A stretch of 62,641 nt of DNA from Clostridia bacterium. Lineage in GTDB: Bacteria; Bacillota; Clostridia; Oscillospirales; CAG-272. The stretch spans positions 1-62,641 of the forward strand of contig JAFTXO010000024.1 of NCBI GenBank assembly GCA_017461765.1, given 5' to 3'. Below the pieces are notes generated by a model. It saw only the letters and a program-made list of their open reading frames with translations, was not told where the DNA came from and did not search any database. This document shows, piece after piece, positions 16,869 through 25,900 of the stretch; the first letter of the stretch is position 1; each line of letters opens with the position of its first letter. The position numbers were made by a program, and so were the translations under genes.

Positions 16869-18290
16869 TTATTTTAATACCGATATAGCATCGGTTATAG
16901 TTTTCTCAAAAGCTTCCTTACCATACTTGTCAATTTCAGCTTTATTTTTTTCGCCGTGCGTTAAGCAGCCTGCTCCACCGATACAGCCTCCAACGCAAGC
17001 CATACCTTCAATAAAGTTAGCATCAAGTACGTTTTTGCTTTTTCTTAAAAGCGCCATACGGCAGGCTTCAATTCCGTCACAAGGAATAGCTTTTAAATTA
17101 AAATCAATGCTTTGCTCCTTAAGTGCTTGTGTTACGGCATCGGAAAGTCCGCCGGAACGGGCAAAAATTCTGCCATAATACGAAGCGTTATCGAGCACAT
17201 CCTCCTCAAGCGTAGTAATATCGATATCCTTACTGTCGAAGAGAGCCTGAAGCTCCTCAAAGGTCAAAACCACATCAACATACGGCTTTACACTATCAAG
17301 CTGAGCCTCTGCTTTTTTTGCTGTGCAAGGGCCGATAAAGACTACCTTAGCATTTTCCGTCTTATCCTTAATATATTTTGCAAGTGTTGCCATTGGAGAC
17401 AAATTATGCGATACATACGGCAAAAGCTGCGGGAATGCTGATTTTATATATGCAACGAAGGCGGGACAGCAGGAGCTTGTTAAAAAGCCCTTTTCGCTAA
17501 GCTCTTTTGATTCCTCGTGCGCTACCATATCAGCGCCCAAAGCCGCTTCAACAACTGTAAAGAAGCCAAGCTGTTTCAAGCCTGTGATCACCTGACCAAG
17601 CTTTGCATATGTAAACTGACTTGAAACGGACGGCGCTACCATTGCATAAACCTTATATTTTTTATTATTTTCACTCTTTTTTATAAGATCGATAACATTA
17701 AGTATATACGACTTATCCATTATTGCGCCGAACGGACATTGATAAACACAAGCTCCGCAGGAAATACATTTATTATTATCGATTTTTGCCGCTTTATTTC
17801 CATCCATTGTAATAGCCTTGATCTTACAAGCGCTCATACAAGGACGGGTACGGCTTATTATTGCCGTATAAGGGCAAACCTTTGCGCAAGCTCCGCACTC
17901 AACGCATTTTGATTTATCGATATGCGCTACATGGTTATGATCAAAGGAAATAGCTCCTTTTTTACAAACATCCTCGCATCTGTGAGCGAGACAACCTCGG
18001 CAGGAGTCTGTTACCTCATAGCCTGCCGCGGGACATTCATCGCAAGCGATGTCGATAACCTCGATCACGTTGGGGTTATTTTTGTTTCCGCCCATAGCGA
18101 TTTTTACACGCTCTCCAAGAATAGCTCTTTCCTTATACACACAGCAACGCATTGTAGAATGCTTACCCGGTACTATAATCTTAGGAATTTCGAGAATATT
18201 TTCAAGAAGTGTATCGTTCCACGCTTGCTTTGCCACTTCTCTCAATACTTTATATTTAAGGTGCTGAACCTTTGTATCAAATTTTCTCAT
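16869..18290 (-). CDS. [FeFe] hydrogenase, group B type
   Basis: 473-aa monomer. A cysteine-rich N-terminus (C83-C105) and two 4Fe-4S ferredoxin units (about 129-155 and 170-190) precede the H-cluster domain: L1 TSSCCPAF (271-278), L2 PCTAKK (321-326), L3 E428 with ACVGGCIGGAGC (431-442). The L1 TSSCC with F instead of TSCCPxW and the unusual N-terminus fit group B enzymes, which are found in gut Clostridia and poorly characterised. Expected reaction: 2H+ + 2e- to H2 using ferredoxin. 18 bp after the phosphatase gene. Confidence 0.85.
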   Translation of the reverse strand: MRKFDTKVQHLKYKVLREVAKQAWNDTLLENILEIPKIIVPGKHSTMRCCVYKERAILGERVKIAMGGNKNNPNVIEVIDIACDECPAAGYEVTDSCRGCLAHRCEDVCKKGAISFDHNHVAHIDKSKCVECGACAKVCPYTAIISRTRPCMSACKIKAITMDGNKAAKIDNNKCISCGACVYQCPFGAIMDKSYILNVIDLIKKSENNKKYKVYAMVAPSVSSQFTYAKLGQVITGLKQLGFFTVVEAALGADMVAHEESKELSEKGFLTSSCCPAFVAYIKSAFPQLLPYVSHNLSPMATLAKYIKDKTENAKVVFIGPCTAKKAEAQLDSVKPYVDVVLTFEELQALFDSKDIDITTLEEDVLDNASYYGRIFARSGGLSDAVTQALKEQSIDFNLKAIPCDGIEACRMALLRKSKNVLDANFIEGMACVGGCIGGAGCLTHGEKNKAEIDKYGKEAFEKTITDAISVLK

Positions 18291-18308
18291 TTTTACCTCC
18301 TAAAATTA

Positions 18309-19481
18309 TTAAAAATAGCTTACCTTTATTCGCTTACCCATCTTTTTAAGGCATTTTGAAAGCTCCTCTACCAAGTTCATTTTTATACTGAAATTGATAG
18401 GCAAATCAGGGTTTTGATGTGCGGGATTTATTGCTCTTCCCACATAAAAATTAATATCTGTTGCTTCCTCAAAGAGTAAACGGCAAATTCTTGATGCTCC
18501 GTCCTTTTTGAAGTTCCAATGCTCGTAATGCTCGTTCTTTCCAAGGTAATCCTTTGCGTATTCAAGAACCTTATTTACTGTAATTACTCCCTCGGTAACC
18601 AAATCAACACCCTCAATCTCTGCAATCGGGGGAACATCACTCATCTCGAACTTAAGCGAGGTTTTAACCGTCTTACCTAAATATTTTGCGGCTATTGATG
18701 AGGTCGTACCTCCGCAGATAATATGCTTTCCCTCCTTTGAGAAGAAAAGTGACATCATTCTGTCGCAATCATCACGGTTAGATGGCGGACCGAAAAGAAT
18801 GTTCATAGGCTCTCTTTTGCGAACCTTTACAACACAAGCGGTGGTATCGTCTCCGGGCTTATTGCAGTAAAGCTTATTACATTCGTCAACAAGCATTGTG
18901 GAAAGATTTTTTGCAGTATAACCGCCTGCTACTATCGTTTCCATGAATTCGATTATATCGGATCTTTTCCAGCCGAAATTAAAGGCTGTACCTATTCCTG
19001 CATGTGGACATCCGTCGCTCATCGTCACAAAGACATCGTCCTCGCAAAGATTTACCGTTGACTTCAAGATCTTCTTGCCGTCAATGTTCATTTCGGTTCT
19101 CGGATATTCATAGTTTGAGCCGTTACGAATTATGATAACCTGCGGATTATCGTACTGTATGATCTCGGCTACTTCATTATTCAATATATGAATGATCGTA
19201 AATGTAGAGTAAGCAACTCCTCTTTGCGAGCATACAGGAAGTGTTGCCGCTATTGTAGAAACACATTCCTCAATTGAAAGCCCCTCTGCCATCATTGTTG
19301 AAATGATTTTCGAGGTGAGCGTTGACAAAATACTTGCCTTTACTCCGCTTCCGAGTCCGTCAGCCAAAACTATAACCGACGAGCCATCGCTTTGCTCAAC
19401 AATATCAACATGATCTCCACAAAGCTGTTCTCCATAGTGATTTATACTCTTATATCCGATATCTGCACATAAATCATTCAT
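18309..19481 (-). CDS. SpoIIE-family PP2C phosphatase
   Basis: 390 aa. The phosphatase domain (1-230) shows VLADGLGSG and TMSDGCPHAG metal-binding aspartates and PGDDTTACVVKV, as in SpoIIE/RsbU serine phosphatases. A second domain (about 235-390, from MNILFGPPSNRDDC) is specific to members linked with [FeFe] hydrogenases. It overlaps hydS by 8 bp, so the two are co-translated; HydS may signal to it. The target phosphoprotein is unknown. Confidence 0.85.
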   Translation of the reverse strand: MNDLCADIGYKSINHYGEQLCGDHVDIVEQSDGSSVIVLADGLGSGVKASILSTLTSKIISTMMAEGLSIEECVSTIAATLPVCSQRGVAYSTFTIIHILNNEVAEIIQYDNPQVIIIRNGSNYEYPRTEMNIDGKKILKSTVNLCEDDVFVTMSDGCPHAGIGTAFNFGWKRSDIIEFMETIVAGGYTAKNLSTMLVDECNKLYCNKPGDDTTACVVKVRKREPMNILFGPPSNRDDCDRMMSLFFSKEGKHIICGGTTSSIAAKYLGKTVKTSLKFEMSDVPPIAEIEGVDLVTEGVITVNKVLEYAKDYLGKNEHYEHWNFKKDGASRICRLLFEEATDINFYVGRAINPAHQNPDLPINFSIKMNLVEELSKCLKKMGKRIKVSYF

Positions 19482-21156
19482 CTGCTATGGACTCCTTTAG
19501 CTTTGCAAGAGCTATCTTTGTTTCTGCCGCAGTTTCTCCAAGCAAGGACGCTATTTCCTGAACTATTCTCATTTGCTTGTCAACGACCTTATCAGCAACC
19601 TCTATTGTCTGACGGCTGATGCTTTCCTTCTTTTCTCTCTCAGTTTCTTCATCCGTGACATCACGCATAATTCCAATAAGAAGATGAGATTCTCTATCGT
19701 AAACGACCGTCTGTTCAATATAGCGCTTATACTCCGCAAGATAGATCCTTTGATTACGAACATCTCTTTTTGTATTTAACACCTTGATAAACACAGATGG
19801 ATCAAGTATTCTTACGACCTGCTCGCCCAAAACGTCAGAGGCGTATCTTATATTCATGATTTTTCTCGCGGCGGCGTTTATCTGCTGAACCTCGAAATTT
19901 TCATTAAGTACAATAAGTCCGTTAGGCGTATTTTTAACGATTGTATCGGAAAAGCTCTCCGCCTTATCCTTCAAGAAGGGTAAGCACATCGAAATCTCCG
20001 CCTTGCCCTGACATATAGCGATTGCTTTTTCACGGCAGGTATTATAGCCGCACGATCCGCAATTAAGCTCCTTTGAGGGTTCTGTTTTACCCATTTGCTT
20101 AAGAACCTCTTGAATTTCGCTTTCAAACGGCTCTCTGAGCTGATGCTCAATGAAGTTAAATTGCTTTTTAATCGACACAGGGTTGGGCTGTTCTACATCA
20201 AAATCCTTTTTTCCCGCGTAATTTGCAACTGTGATATAATCCTTGATCGGCAAGCGGTGATGATGATATTTTTCCATTACAGGTCCGCCGATACAGCTAC
20301 CTATGCAAGCAGACATTTCTATAAAGCATTTATGTATTTTTCCGCTTTCTATATCCTTTAATGCCGCGATACAGTTTTCAACACCGTCTATTGCAACATA
20401 TGTATAATCAGTATTATCCTGTACCATTGTTTTAAGCACTCCTCCTGTTGTCGGAAAGAAGCGAGCGCGGGACTGATCGTTTGAATCTGTTTCTTTATTT
20501 ATTTTTATTCCTTCAGCGTCAAGCCATTCTGTGAGCTCCTCGAAGGTCAAAACGGCGTCAACTATTCCCTCATAGTAATCCGCCTCATCCTTTTTTGCGA
20601 CACAGGGTCCTACGAAAACGGTTTTTGCATTGGGATGTTTTTCCTTTATATCCCTACAATGAGCTTGCATAGGCGACATAACATCAGCAAGATATTCAAG
20701 CTGATTAGGGAAATATTTTTGTATAAGCAAATTTACAGAATGACAACAGGATGTAATGATAATATCTCTATTATCCTCATTTATCATTCTTTCGTATTCT
20801 CTTTTTACAATGGTAGCGCCTATTGCCGTCTCCTGAACATCGTAAAATCCGAGCTTTTTAAGCGCTTCACGCATAGAGTTTATTCCAATGCCCTCATAAT
20901 TAGCGACAAAGGAAGGGGCTAAGCTAACGAAAACAGGATCTCCGCTTTGAATGAGCACCTTTACCTTTTCCGTTTCATTAACAATTTCCTTTGCATTTTG
21001 AGGACAAACAACAAAGCATTGTCCGCACAAAATGCATTCATTATCTATAATGTGTGCCTGATTGCCCGAAAAGCGAATTGCCTTTACAGGGCAGTGGCGA
21101 ATACATTTATAGCAATTTTTACAATTAGACTTTTTTAAAGTCAAGCATCTTGACAT
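19474..21156 (-). CDS. Sensory [FeFe] hydrogenase with PAS domain (HydS-like)
   Basis: 560 aa. Two 4Fe-4S motifs (C12-C22, C41-C51), H-cluster domain with L1 TSCCHS (135-140), L2 GPCVAKKDE (183-191) and L3 EMSACIGSCIGGP (280-292), a four-cysteine Fe-S domain (C366, C369, C374, C391), PAS domain (about 405-500) and a C-terminal coiled helix. This order matches group C putative sensory hydrogenases. L1 has H-S where catalytic enzymes have P-x-W. It likely senses H2 or redox state and signals through the overlapping phosphatase (inference). Confidence 0.87.
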   Translation of the reverse strand: MSRCLTLKKSNCKNCYKCIRHCPVKAIRFSGNQAHIIDNECILCGQCFVVCPQNAKEIVNETEKVKVLIQSGDPVFVSLAPSFVANYEGIGINSMREALKKLGFYDVQETAIGATIVKREYERMINEDNRDIIITSCCHSVNLLIQKYFPNQLEYLADVMSPMQAHCRDIKEKHPNAKTVFVGPCVAKKDEADYYEGIVDAVLTFEELTEWLDAEGIKINKETDSNDQSRARFFPTTGGVLKTMVQDNTDYTYVAIDGVENCIAALKDIESGKIHKCFIEMSACIGSCIGGPVMEKYHHHRLPIKDYITVANYAGKKDFDVEQPNPVSIKKQFNFIEHQLREPFESEIQEVLKQMGKTEPSKELNCGSCGYNTCREKAIAICQGKAEISMCLPFLKDKAESFSDTIVKNTPNGLIVLNENFEVQQINAAARKIMNIRYASDVLGEQVVRILDPSVFIKVLNTKRDVRNQRIYLAEYKRYIEQTVVYDRESHLLIGIMRDVTDEETEREKKESISRQTIEVADKVVDKQMRIVQEIASLLGETAAETKIALAKLKESIADE

Positions 21157-21162
21157 AAGGCC

Positions 21163-21426
21163 TTAACCCCTTTCGCTATTTATCACCTTGAGAATTTTTT
21201 CGTTAAAAAATTCCTTAAAGTTTTCTCGTGTTATACCGACATGGATATCGTCATCCACTTGAACTGTAACACCGATGCGATTGCACTTGCCTATGCAAAA
21301 GCTACCGACAAGCACAACCTCATCATCCAAATTGTTATCCTTAATTGCTTGCTCTAAAAGCTCTACGATTTCGGCTGACCCCTTCAAGTGACAGGAGCTG
21401 CCTACGCAAACCTGAACAATAAGCAT
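21163..21426 (-). CDS. Thioredoxin-fold [2Fe-2S] ferredoxin
   Basis: 87 aa, NuoE/HydC-like. Four cysteines bind a 2Fe-2S cluster: CVGSSCHLKG and FCIGKCNRIG. It carries electrons between redox partners, probably for the hydrogenases downstream. Its start overlaps the preceding paralogue's stop by one base, and hydS begins 6 bp after it. Confidence 0.85.
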   Translation of the reverse strand: MLIVQVCVGSSCHLKGSAEIVELLEQAIKDNNLDDEVVLVGSFCIGKCNRIGVTVQVDDDIHVGITRENFKEFFNEKILKVINSERG

Positions 21427-21668
21427 TATTTTACCTTTCCGAGAACTTCGTCATTAAAGAACTCTTCCGCAGTTTCGGGTGTTACCGAATAGAAGGTGTC
21501 GTCTACCGTTACGCAAACTCCCTTTTGACATTTTCCCATACAGAACGTTCCGCCGAGCTCTATTTTATCTCCGAGCTTATTTTCGGAAATCAAATATTGA
21601 AGCTGCTCTACGACCTGACGCGATCCTTTAATATGACATGAGCTACCGATACATACTGTAATTTTCAT
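21426..21668 (-). CDS. Thioredoxin-fold [2Fe-2S] ferredoxin
   Basis: 80-aa paralogue of the next gene, with CIGSSCHIKG and FCMGKCQKGVC as cluster ligands (a fifth cysteine is added). A tandem duplication with moderate divergence, so the two copies may serve different partners such as the sensory and the catalytic hydrogenase (inference). Confidence 0.85.
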   Translation of the reverse strand: MKITVCIGSSCHIKGSRQVVEQLQYLISENKLGDKIELGGTFCMGKCQKGVCVTVDDTFYSVTPETAEEFFNDEVLGKVK

Positions 21669-21685
21669 CTTTCAAAATCTCCTTA

Positions 21686-22435
21686 TTACTCGTAATCTAC
21701 AACACTTACCCAAGAGAGCAAGAATTCACGTTCCTTTTCGTTGCCCTTAACAGACTGTGAAGCGGCTACGATAGGCATCCATTTTTGTACATAATGCTTT
21801 TCTGTTTTGCTCTTTTCACAGAACAAATCAAGATACTTTTTAGCACCGTCAATGTCGCCGTTCAACCAGAACAGTAAATATGTTCTTGCAGCATCGGCTG
21901 ATGCGTTTCCTTGTGTTGCGTGTGCCCAGTCAATAATATATGGCTTACCGCTTTCCGTAATAATTATATTTGACGGATTGAAATCGCCGTGGCAAACCTT
22001 TGTGTGCTTAGGCATACTTTCAAGACGTGTATGAAGATCGTAGCGTGTTGTAGCATCAAGATCGGTCTGGCTTATCTTTCTGTTCATCTTATCCTTAAGC
22101 TTATTGAGCAAGGGAGATGTTTTTGAATGAACCTCCAATTGAAGATTAACCATAAGCTCAAGGTATTCATCCTTCTTTTCGGGATTTTCATTCATTAACT
22201 GAGCCAACGTTTTGCCCTTAATATATTCTGTAACTATTGCCCATTTTCCGTTGATCGTTGTAACCTCGAGGACCTTTGGAATATTGAGTCCTGTTTCCTC
22301 AATTCTTGACTGATTAAGCGCTTCATTGAGAACGTCTGCCTTTGAAAAGTCCTCGTTAAACACCTTAACGCACTTATCTCCGTCGCGATATATTGTTTTA
22401 TTGTTTCTTACTGCAATTACTCTATCAAGTTTCAT
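21686..22435 (-). CDS. APH-type phosphotransferase
   Basis: 249 aa, protein-kinase-like fold of the aminoglycoside/choline kinase family. The catalytic loop is CHGDFNPSNIII and the metal-binding aspartate is in YIIDWAHATQG; TEYIKGKTLAQLM is the hinge. Embedded between adhE and the ferredoxins with 17-18 bp gaps, a drug-resistance role is unlikely. A metabolite or protein kinase acting with the SpoIIE-like phosphatase is a possibility without direct support. Confidence 0.8.
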   Translation of the reverse strand: MKLDRVIAVRNNKTIYRDGDKCVKVFNEDFSKADVLNEALNQSRIEETGLNIPKVLEVTTINGKWAIVTEYIKGKTLAQLMNENPEKKDEYLELMVNLQLEVHSKTSPLLNKLKDKMNRKISQTDLDATTRYDLHTRLESMPKHTKVCHGDFNPSNIIITESGKPYIIDWAHATQGNASADAARTYLLFWLNGDIDGAKKYLDLFCEKSKTEKHYVQKWMPIVAASQSVKGNEKEREFLLSWVSVVDYE

Positions 22436-22453
22436 TTATGTATCCTCCTCAAA

Positions 22454-25120
22454 TTACGATCTTTTTGTTTTTGATTTGGTTGCTTTTGCAAGTGTAGGCA
22501 TTTCCTCTTCGGTAAAGTGCTTGCCATAGTATGCGTTTAAGTACATTTGCTTGATTTCGCTCATAAGAGGATATCTCGGATTAGCGCCTGTGCATTGGTC
22601 GTCAAACGCCTGCTCAACCATTTCGTCAAGGTTATCAAGGAAGTATTTCTCATCAATACCGTAATCCTTGATTGTTTCCTTAATGCCAACTCTCTTCTTA
22701 AGATCGTTTATAGCTTTGATAAGTCCCTCAAGCTTTTCGGTGTCGTTTTCACCCTTAATTCCAAGGTAATCGGCAATTTCAGCATAACGTGCAAGTGTAT
22801 GAGGATGATCGTACTGCGAGAATGTACCCATTTTCTTCGGAGCTTCCGATGCGTTGAAGCGGAGAACCTCTTCGATCATGAGTGCGTTAGCGACGCCGTG
22901 AGGTAAGTGATGGAATGCGCCAAGCTTATGAGCCATCGAGTGACAAACTCCAAGGAATGCGTTTGCAAACGCCATACCTGCCATTGTAGCGGCATTAGCC
23001 ATTTTTTCACGAGCCTCTACGTCAGTCTGACCGTTATCGTATGCTCTTGGCAAGTATTCGAAGATCGTTTTCAAAGCCTTGAGAGCCAAGCCGTCTGTAT
23101 AGTCTGTTGCGAGCATTGCCGCATAAGCCTCAACTGCGTGAGTTACTGCGTCGATACCCGATGCTGCTGTAAGTCCGCGAGGTGCGCTCATATGGAAGTC
23201 TGTATCGATAATTGCCATATTCGGAAGGAGCTCGTAGTCTGCAAGCGGATATTTTACGCCCGTCTTTTCATCTGTGATAACTGCAAAGGGTGTAACCTCC
23301 GAGCCTGTACCTGCTGATGTAGGAACAGCGATGAAGTATGCCTTTTCGCCCATTTTCGGGAATGTATATACTCTCTTACGGATATCGATAAAGCGCATAG
23401 CCATATCCATAAAGTCAGCTTCGGGATGCTCATAAAGTACCCACATAATCTTAGCGGCATCCATTGCGGATCCCCCGCCGAGAGCGATTATTGTATCGGG
23501 CTTAAACGATGCCATCTGTGCCGCACCCTCTTTTGCAGATGCAAGTGTAGGATCGGGAGCTACATTAAAGAATGTTGTGTGAACGATGCCCATTTCATCA
23601 AGCTTATCTGTTATCGGCTTTGTATATCCGTTTTCATATAAGAATGTATCTGTTACAATGAACGCTCTCTTTTTGCCCATTACGTTCTTTAATTCGTCAA
23701 GAGCAACAGGGAGGCAGCCCTTCTTTATATATACCTTTTGAGGTACTCTGAACCAAAGCATATTTTCCCTTCTTTCTGCTACTGTTTTAATGTTGATAAG
23801 GTGCTTAACTCCTACGTTTTCGGAAACTGAGTTACCACCCCATGAGCCACATCCGAGTGTGAGCGACGGAGCGAGCTTAAAGTTATAAAGATCGCCAATA
23901 CCGCCGTGTGAGGAGGGAGTATTTACAAGGATACGGCAGGTTTTCATTCTTGCTTCGAACTCTGCCATCTTTTCCTTTTGTGTAACGGGATTTATGTAAA
24001 TAGATGCTGTATGTCCGTAACCTCCGTCTGCTACGAGATGCTCTGCCTTGGAAAGTGCATCCTCGAATGATTTTGCCTTATACATAGCAAGAACGGGAGA
24101 AAGCTTTTCGTGTGCAAATTCCTCAGAAATATCTACGCTTTCAACCTCACCGATAAGGATCTTTGTTCCGCTTGGAACATCAACTCCCGCAAGTGATGCT
24201 ATTTTAGCCGCGCTCTGACCAACGATCTTTGCGTTCAACGCACCGTTTATGATGATCGTTTTTCTTACCTTTTCTGTTTCAATGCCGTTCAAGAAATAGC
24301 AGCCTCTGCTTGCAAATTCTTCTTTTACCTTGTCGTAAATGCTGTCAAGGACGATTACTGATTGCTCGGAAGCGCAGATCATACCGTTATCAAAGGTCTT
24401 TGAATGGATGATCGAGCTTACTGCCAAAAGAATATCTGCACTTTCATCAATGATTGCAGGAGTATTACCTGCGCCAACGCCGAGAGCCGGCTTACCGCTT
24501 GAATATGCCGCCTTAACCATACCCGGTCCGCCTGTTGCAAGGATAATATCCGCTTCCTTCATTACTGTGTTTGTCATTTCAAGGCTCGGAACGTCTATCC
24601 AGTCAATGATTCCTTCGGGCGCTCCTGCCGCTACTGCTGCCTCAAGTACAAGCTTAGCTGCCGCAATAGTGCAGTTCTTTGCTCTTGGGTGAGGAGAGAT
24701 GATTATTGCATTACGTGTCTTAAGCGCGATAAGGCACTTAAAGATTGCTGTTGATGTGGGGTTGGTTGTAGGTATTACTGCCGCGATAACACCGATAGGA
24801 TCTGCGATCTTTCTCATACCGAATGCCTTGTCCTCTTCGATGACTCCGCAGGTCTTTGTATCCTTATATGCGTTATAAATATACTCGGATGCGTAGTTGT
24901 TTTTGATAACCTTATCCTCAACAATACCCATTCCAGTTTCCTCTACTGCCATTTTAGCAAGAGGAATTCTCGCCTTATTTGCCGCAGATGCAGCTGCGAA
25001 AAAGATTTTATCAACCTGCTCTTGAGTATAGGTTGCGAAAATCTTTTGTGCCTTTCTTACTCTTGAAATTGCTTCCTCGAGTTTTTCAACACTGTCCACG
25101 ATTTCGTAATTTTGTTTCAT
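22454..25120 (-). CDS. adhE: Bifunctional acetaldehyde/alcohol dehydrogenase AdhE
   Basis: 888 aa, full length. The N-terminal CoA-acylating aldehyde dehydrogenase (1-445) has catalytic C249 in GMICASEQS; the C-terminal iron alcohol dehydrogenase (about 460-870) has GGGSAMDAAK and metal histidines in GVCHSMAHKLGAFHHLPHG. It reduces acetyl-CoA to ethanol with two NADH in spirosomes. It begins 10 bp after rex, its expected repressor. It is a main NADH sink of this organism. Confidence 0.97.
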   Translation of the reverse strand: MKQNYEIVDSVEKLEEAISRVRKAQKIFATYTQEQVDKIFFAAASAANKARIPLAKMAVEETGMGIVEDKVIKNNYASEYIYNAYKDTKTCGVIEEDKAFGMRKIADPIGVIAAVIPTTNPTSTAIFKCLIALKTRNAIIISPHPRAKNCTIAAAKLVLEAAVAAGAPEGIIDWIDVPSLEMTNTVMKEADIILATGGPGMVKAAYSSGKPALGVGAGNTPAIIDESADILLAVSSIIHSKTFDNGMICASEQSVIVLDSIYDKVKEEFASRGCYFLNGIETEKVRKTIIINGALNAKIVGQSAAKIASLAGVDVPSGTKILIGEVESVDISEEFAHEKLSPVLAMYKAKSFEDALSKAEHLVADGGYGHTASIYINPVTQKEKMAEFEARMKTCRILVNTPSSHGGIGDLYNFKLAPSLTLGCGSWGGNSVSENVGVKHLINIKTVAERRENMLWFRVPQKVYIKKGCLPVALDELKNVMGKKRAFIVTDTFLYENGYTKPITDKLDEMGIVHTTFFNVAPDPTLASAKEGAAQMASFKPDTIIALGGGSAMDAAKIMWVLYEHPEADFMDMAMRFIDIRKRVYTFPKMGEKAYFIAVPTSAGTGSEVTPFAVITDEKTGVKYPLADYELLPNMAIIDTDFHMSAPRGLTAASGIDAVTHAVEAYAAMLATDYTDGLALKALKTIFEYLPRAYDNGQTDVEAREKMANAATMAGMAFANAFLGVCHSMAHKLGAFHHLPHGVANALMIEEVLRFNASEAPKKMGTFSQYDHPHTLARYAEIADYLGIKGENDTEKLEGLIKAINDLKKRVGIKETIKDYGIDEKYFLDNLDEMVEQAFDDQCTGANPRYPLMSEIKQMYLNAYYGKHFTEEEMPTLAKATKSKTKRS

Positions 25121-25130
25121 TTTTATCCTC

Positions 25131-25742
25131 CTAAAAATTATTACTTAATTGATTATTGAGATATGCGAGTGATAGTGCCAAATTTTCCTGAACGAATATA
25201 ATATCGTCGGGAATTTTCAGCTTACACGGGGCGAAATTCCAAATCGCCTTGATTTTATTTTTAAGCATCAGATCGCACACCCCCTGTGCCGAGCCTTCGC
25301 CTACTGCTATTATGCCGATATGAACATTTTCTTTCTTGCAGAAATCTTCAAACTCGCTCATCGGCAAAATATTTTCTTTTTCGTTGACTATTGCTTCATT
25401 ACTGTCAAAGCCTGCTATGATCTTAACTCCGTATTCCTCGAAGCCACGATAATCAAGCAACGCCTTACCGAGCTTACCTGCACCTACAAGCACTGCATTT
25501 GTAAGCGTATTGTTGCCAAGACACTTCTCTATACTGCTTATAAGATCGCTTTTTAAATATCCTATTTTCGGCTTGCCTCTGCCGCTTACCGAGCTAAGAT
25601 CCTTTCTTACCTGTACCTCGCCAAGTGACAGATCTCTTGCGATTGCGGCAGACGAAATATATTTATCCGAGATCCCTTTTAAAAAACCAAGATACTTAGG
25701 TAATCTGCCCAAGGTTGCTTTCGAAACAGAACTTCTTTTCAT
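25131..25742 (-). CDS. rex: Redox-sensing repressor Rex
   Basis: 203 aa from ATG 25742, chosen because GGAGGTG lies 5 bp upstream; an earlier in-frame ATG would include this SD. N-terminal winged helix (about 1-75, with LSLGEVQVRKDLSSVSGRG) and Rossmann domain with VGAGKLGKAL; C-terminal domain-swap helix (ENLALSLAYLNNQ). Rex senses the NADH/NAD+ ratio and represses fermentation genes when NAD+ is high. First gene of the nine-gene operon, so it is probably autoregulated. Confidence 0.95.
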   Translation of the reverse strand: MKRSSVSKATLGRLPKYLGFLKGISDKYISSAAIARDLSLGEVQVRKDLSSVSGRGKPKIGYLKSDLISSIEKCLGNNTLTNAVLVGAGKLGKALLDYRGFEEYGVKIIAGFDSNEAIVNEKENILPMSEFEDFCKKENVHIGIIAVGEGSAQGVCDLMLKNKIKAIWNFAPCKLKIPDDIIFVQENLALSLAYLNNQLSNNF

Positions 25743-25771
25743 TCTGCCACCTCCATTCATTCAACGCTATC

Positions 25772-25800
25772 ATTTTAACAGATATTTTTCAAGCTGTGAA
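25772..25800 (-). promoter_or_regulatory. Likely promoter of the rex-pyk operon
   Basis: -35 TTCACA (25800-25795), 17-nt spacer, -10 TAAAAT (25777-25772) on the minus strand, about 30 bp before the rex ATG. A TATAAT at 25827-25822 has no good -35. Confidence 0.5.
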
Positions 25801-25810
25801 ATCTTAAATT

Positions 25811-25841
25811 GTTATATCGGTATTATATTTATCGATATAAC
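25811..25841. promoter_or_regulatory. Operator-like palindrome upstream of rex
   Basis: GTTATATCG and CGATATAAC form perfect 9-bp arms with 13 bp between; the half-sites are 22 bp apart, two helical turns. It lies about 60 bp before the predicted start, where LysR-type activators usually bind. It differs from the compact Rex box (TTGTTAA-N4-TTAACAA). Confidence 0.5.
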
Positions 25842-25856
25842 CTTTACCGATTGCAT

Positions 25857-25889
25857 TAAAAAATTCCAACCTTTTCAAAGATTGGAATT
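25857..25889 (-). terminator. Terminator after the LysR gene
   Basis: AATTCCAA and TTGGAATT pair across a 12-nt loop, followed on the minus strand by TTTTTT. It separates the LysR genes from the rex operon. Confidence 0.75.
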
Positions 25890-25900
25890 AATTTATATTA

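Noticed and set aside
21686-22435. APH-type kinase considered as an aminoglycoside-resistance gene
   Set aside because: It is embedded in a tight metabolic operon and lacks clear similarity to a named resistance enzyme; only the fold motifs are shared.
24339-24692. Long antisense ORF inside adhE, and similar long ORFs opposite pyk, hydA, clpB and GH51
   Set aside because: They have no SD, show composition expected of complementary strands of real genes, and contain no recognisable domains.
25811-25841. Palindrome considered as a Rex operator
   Set aside because: Half-site sequence and 13-bp spacing do not fit TTGTTAA-N4-TTAACAA. It is kept as an unassigned operator.
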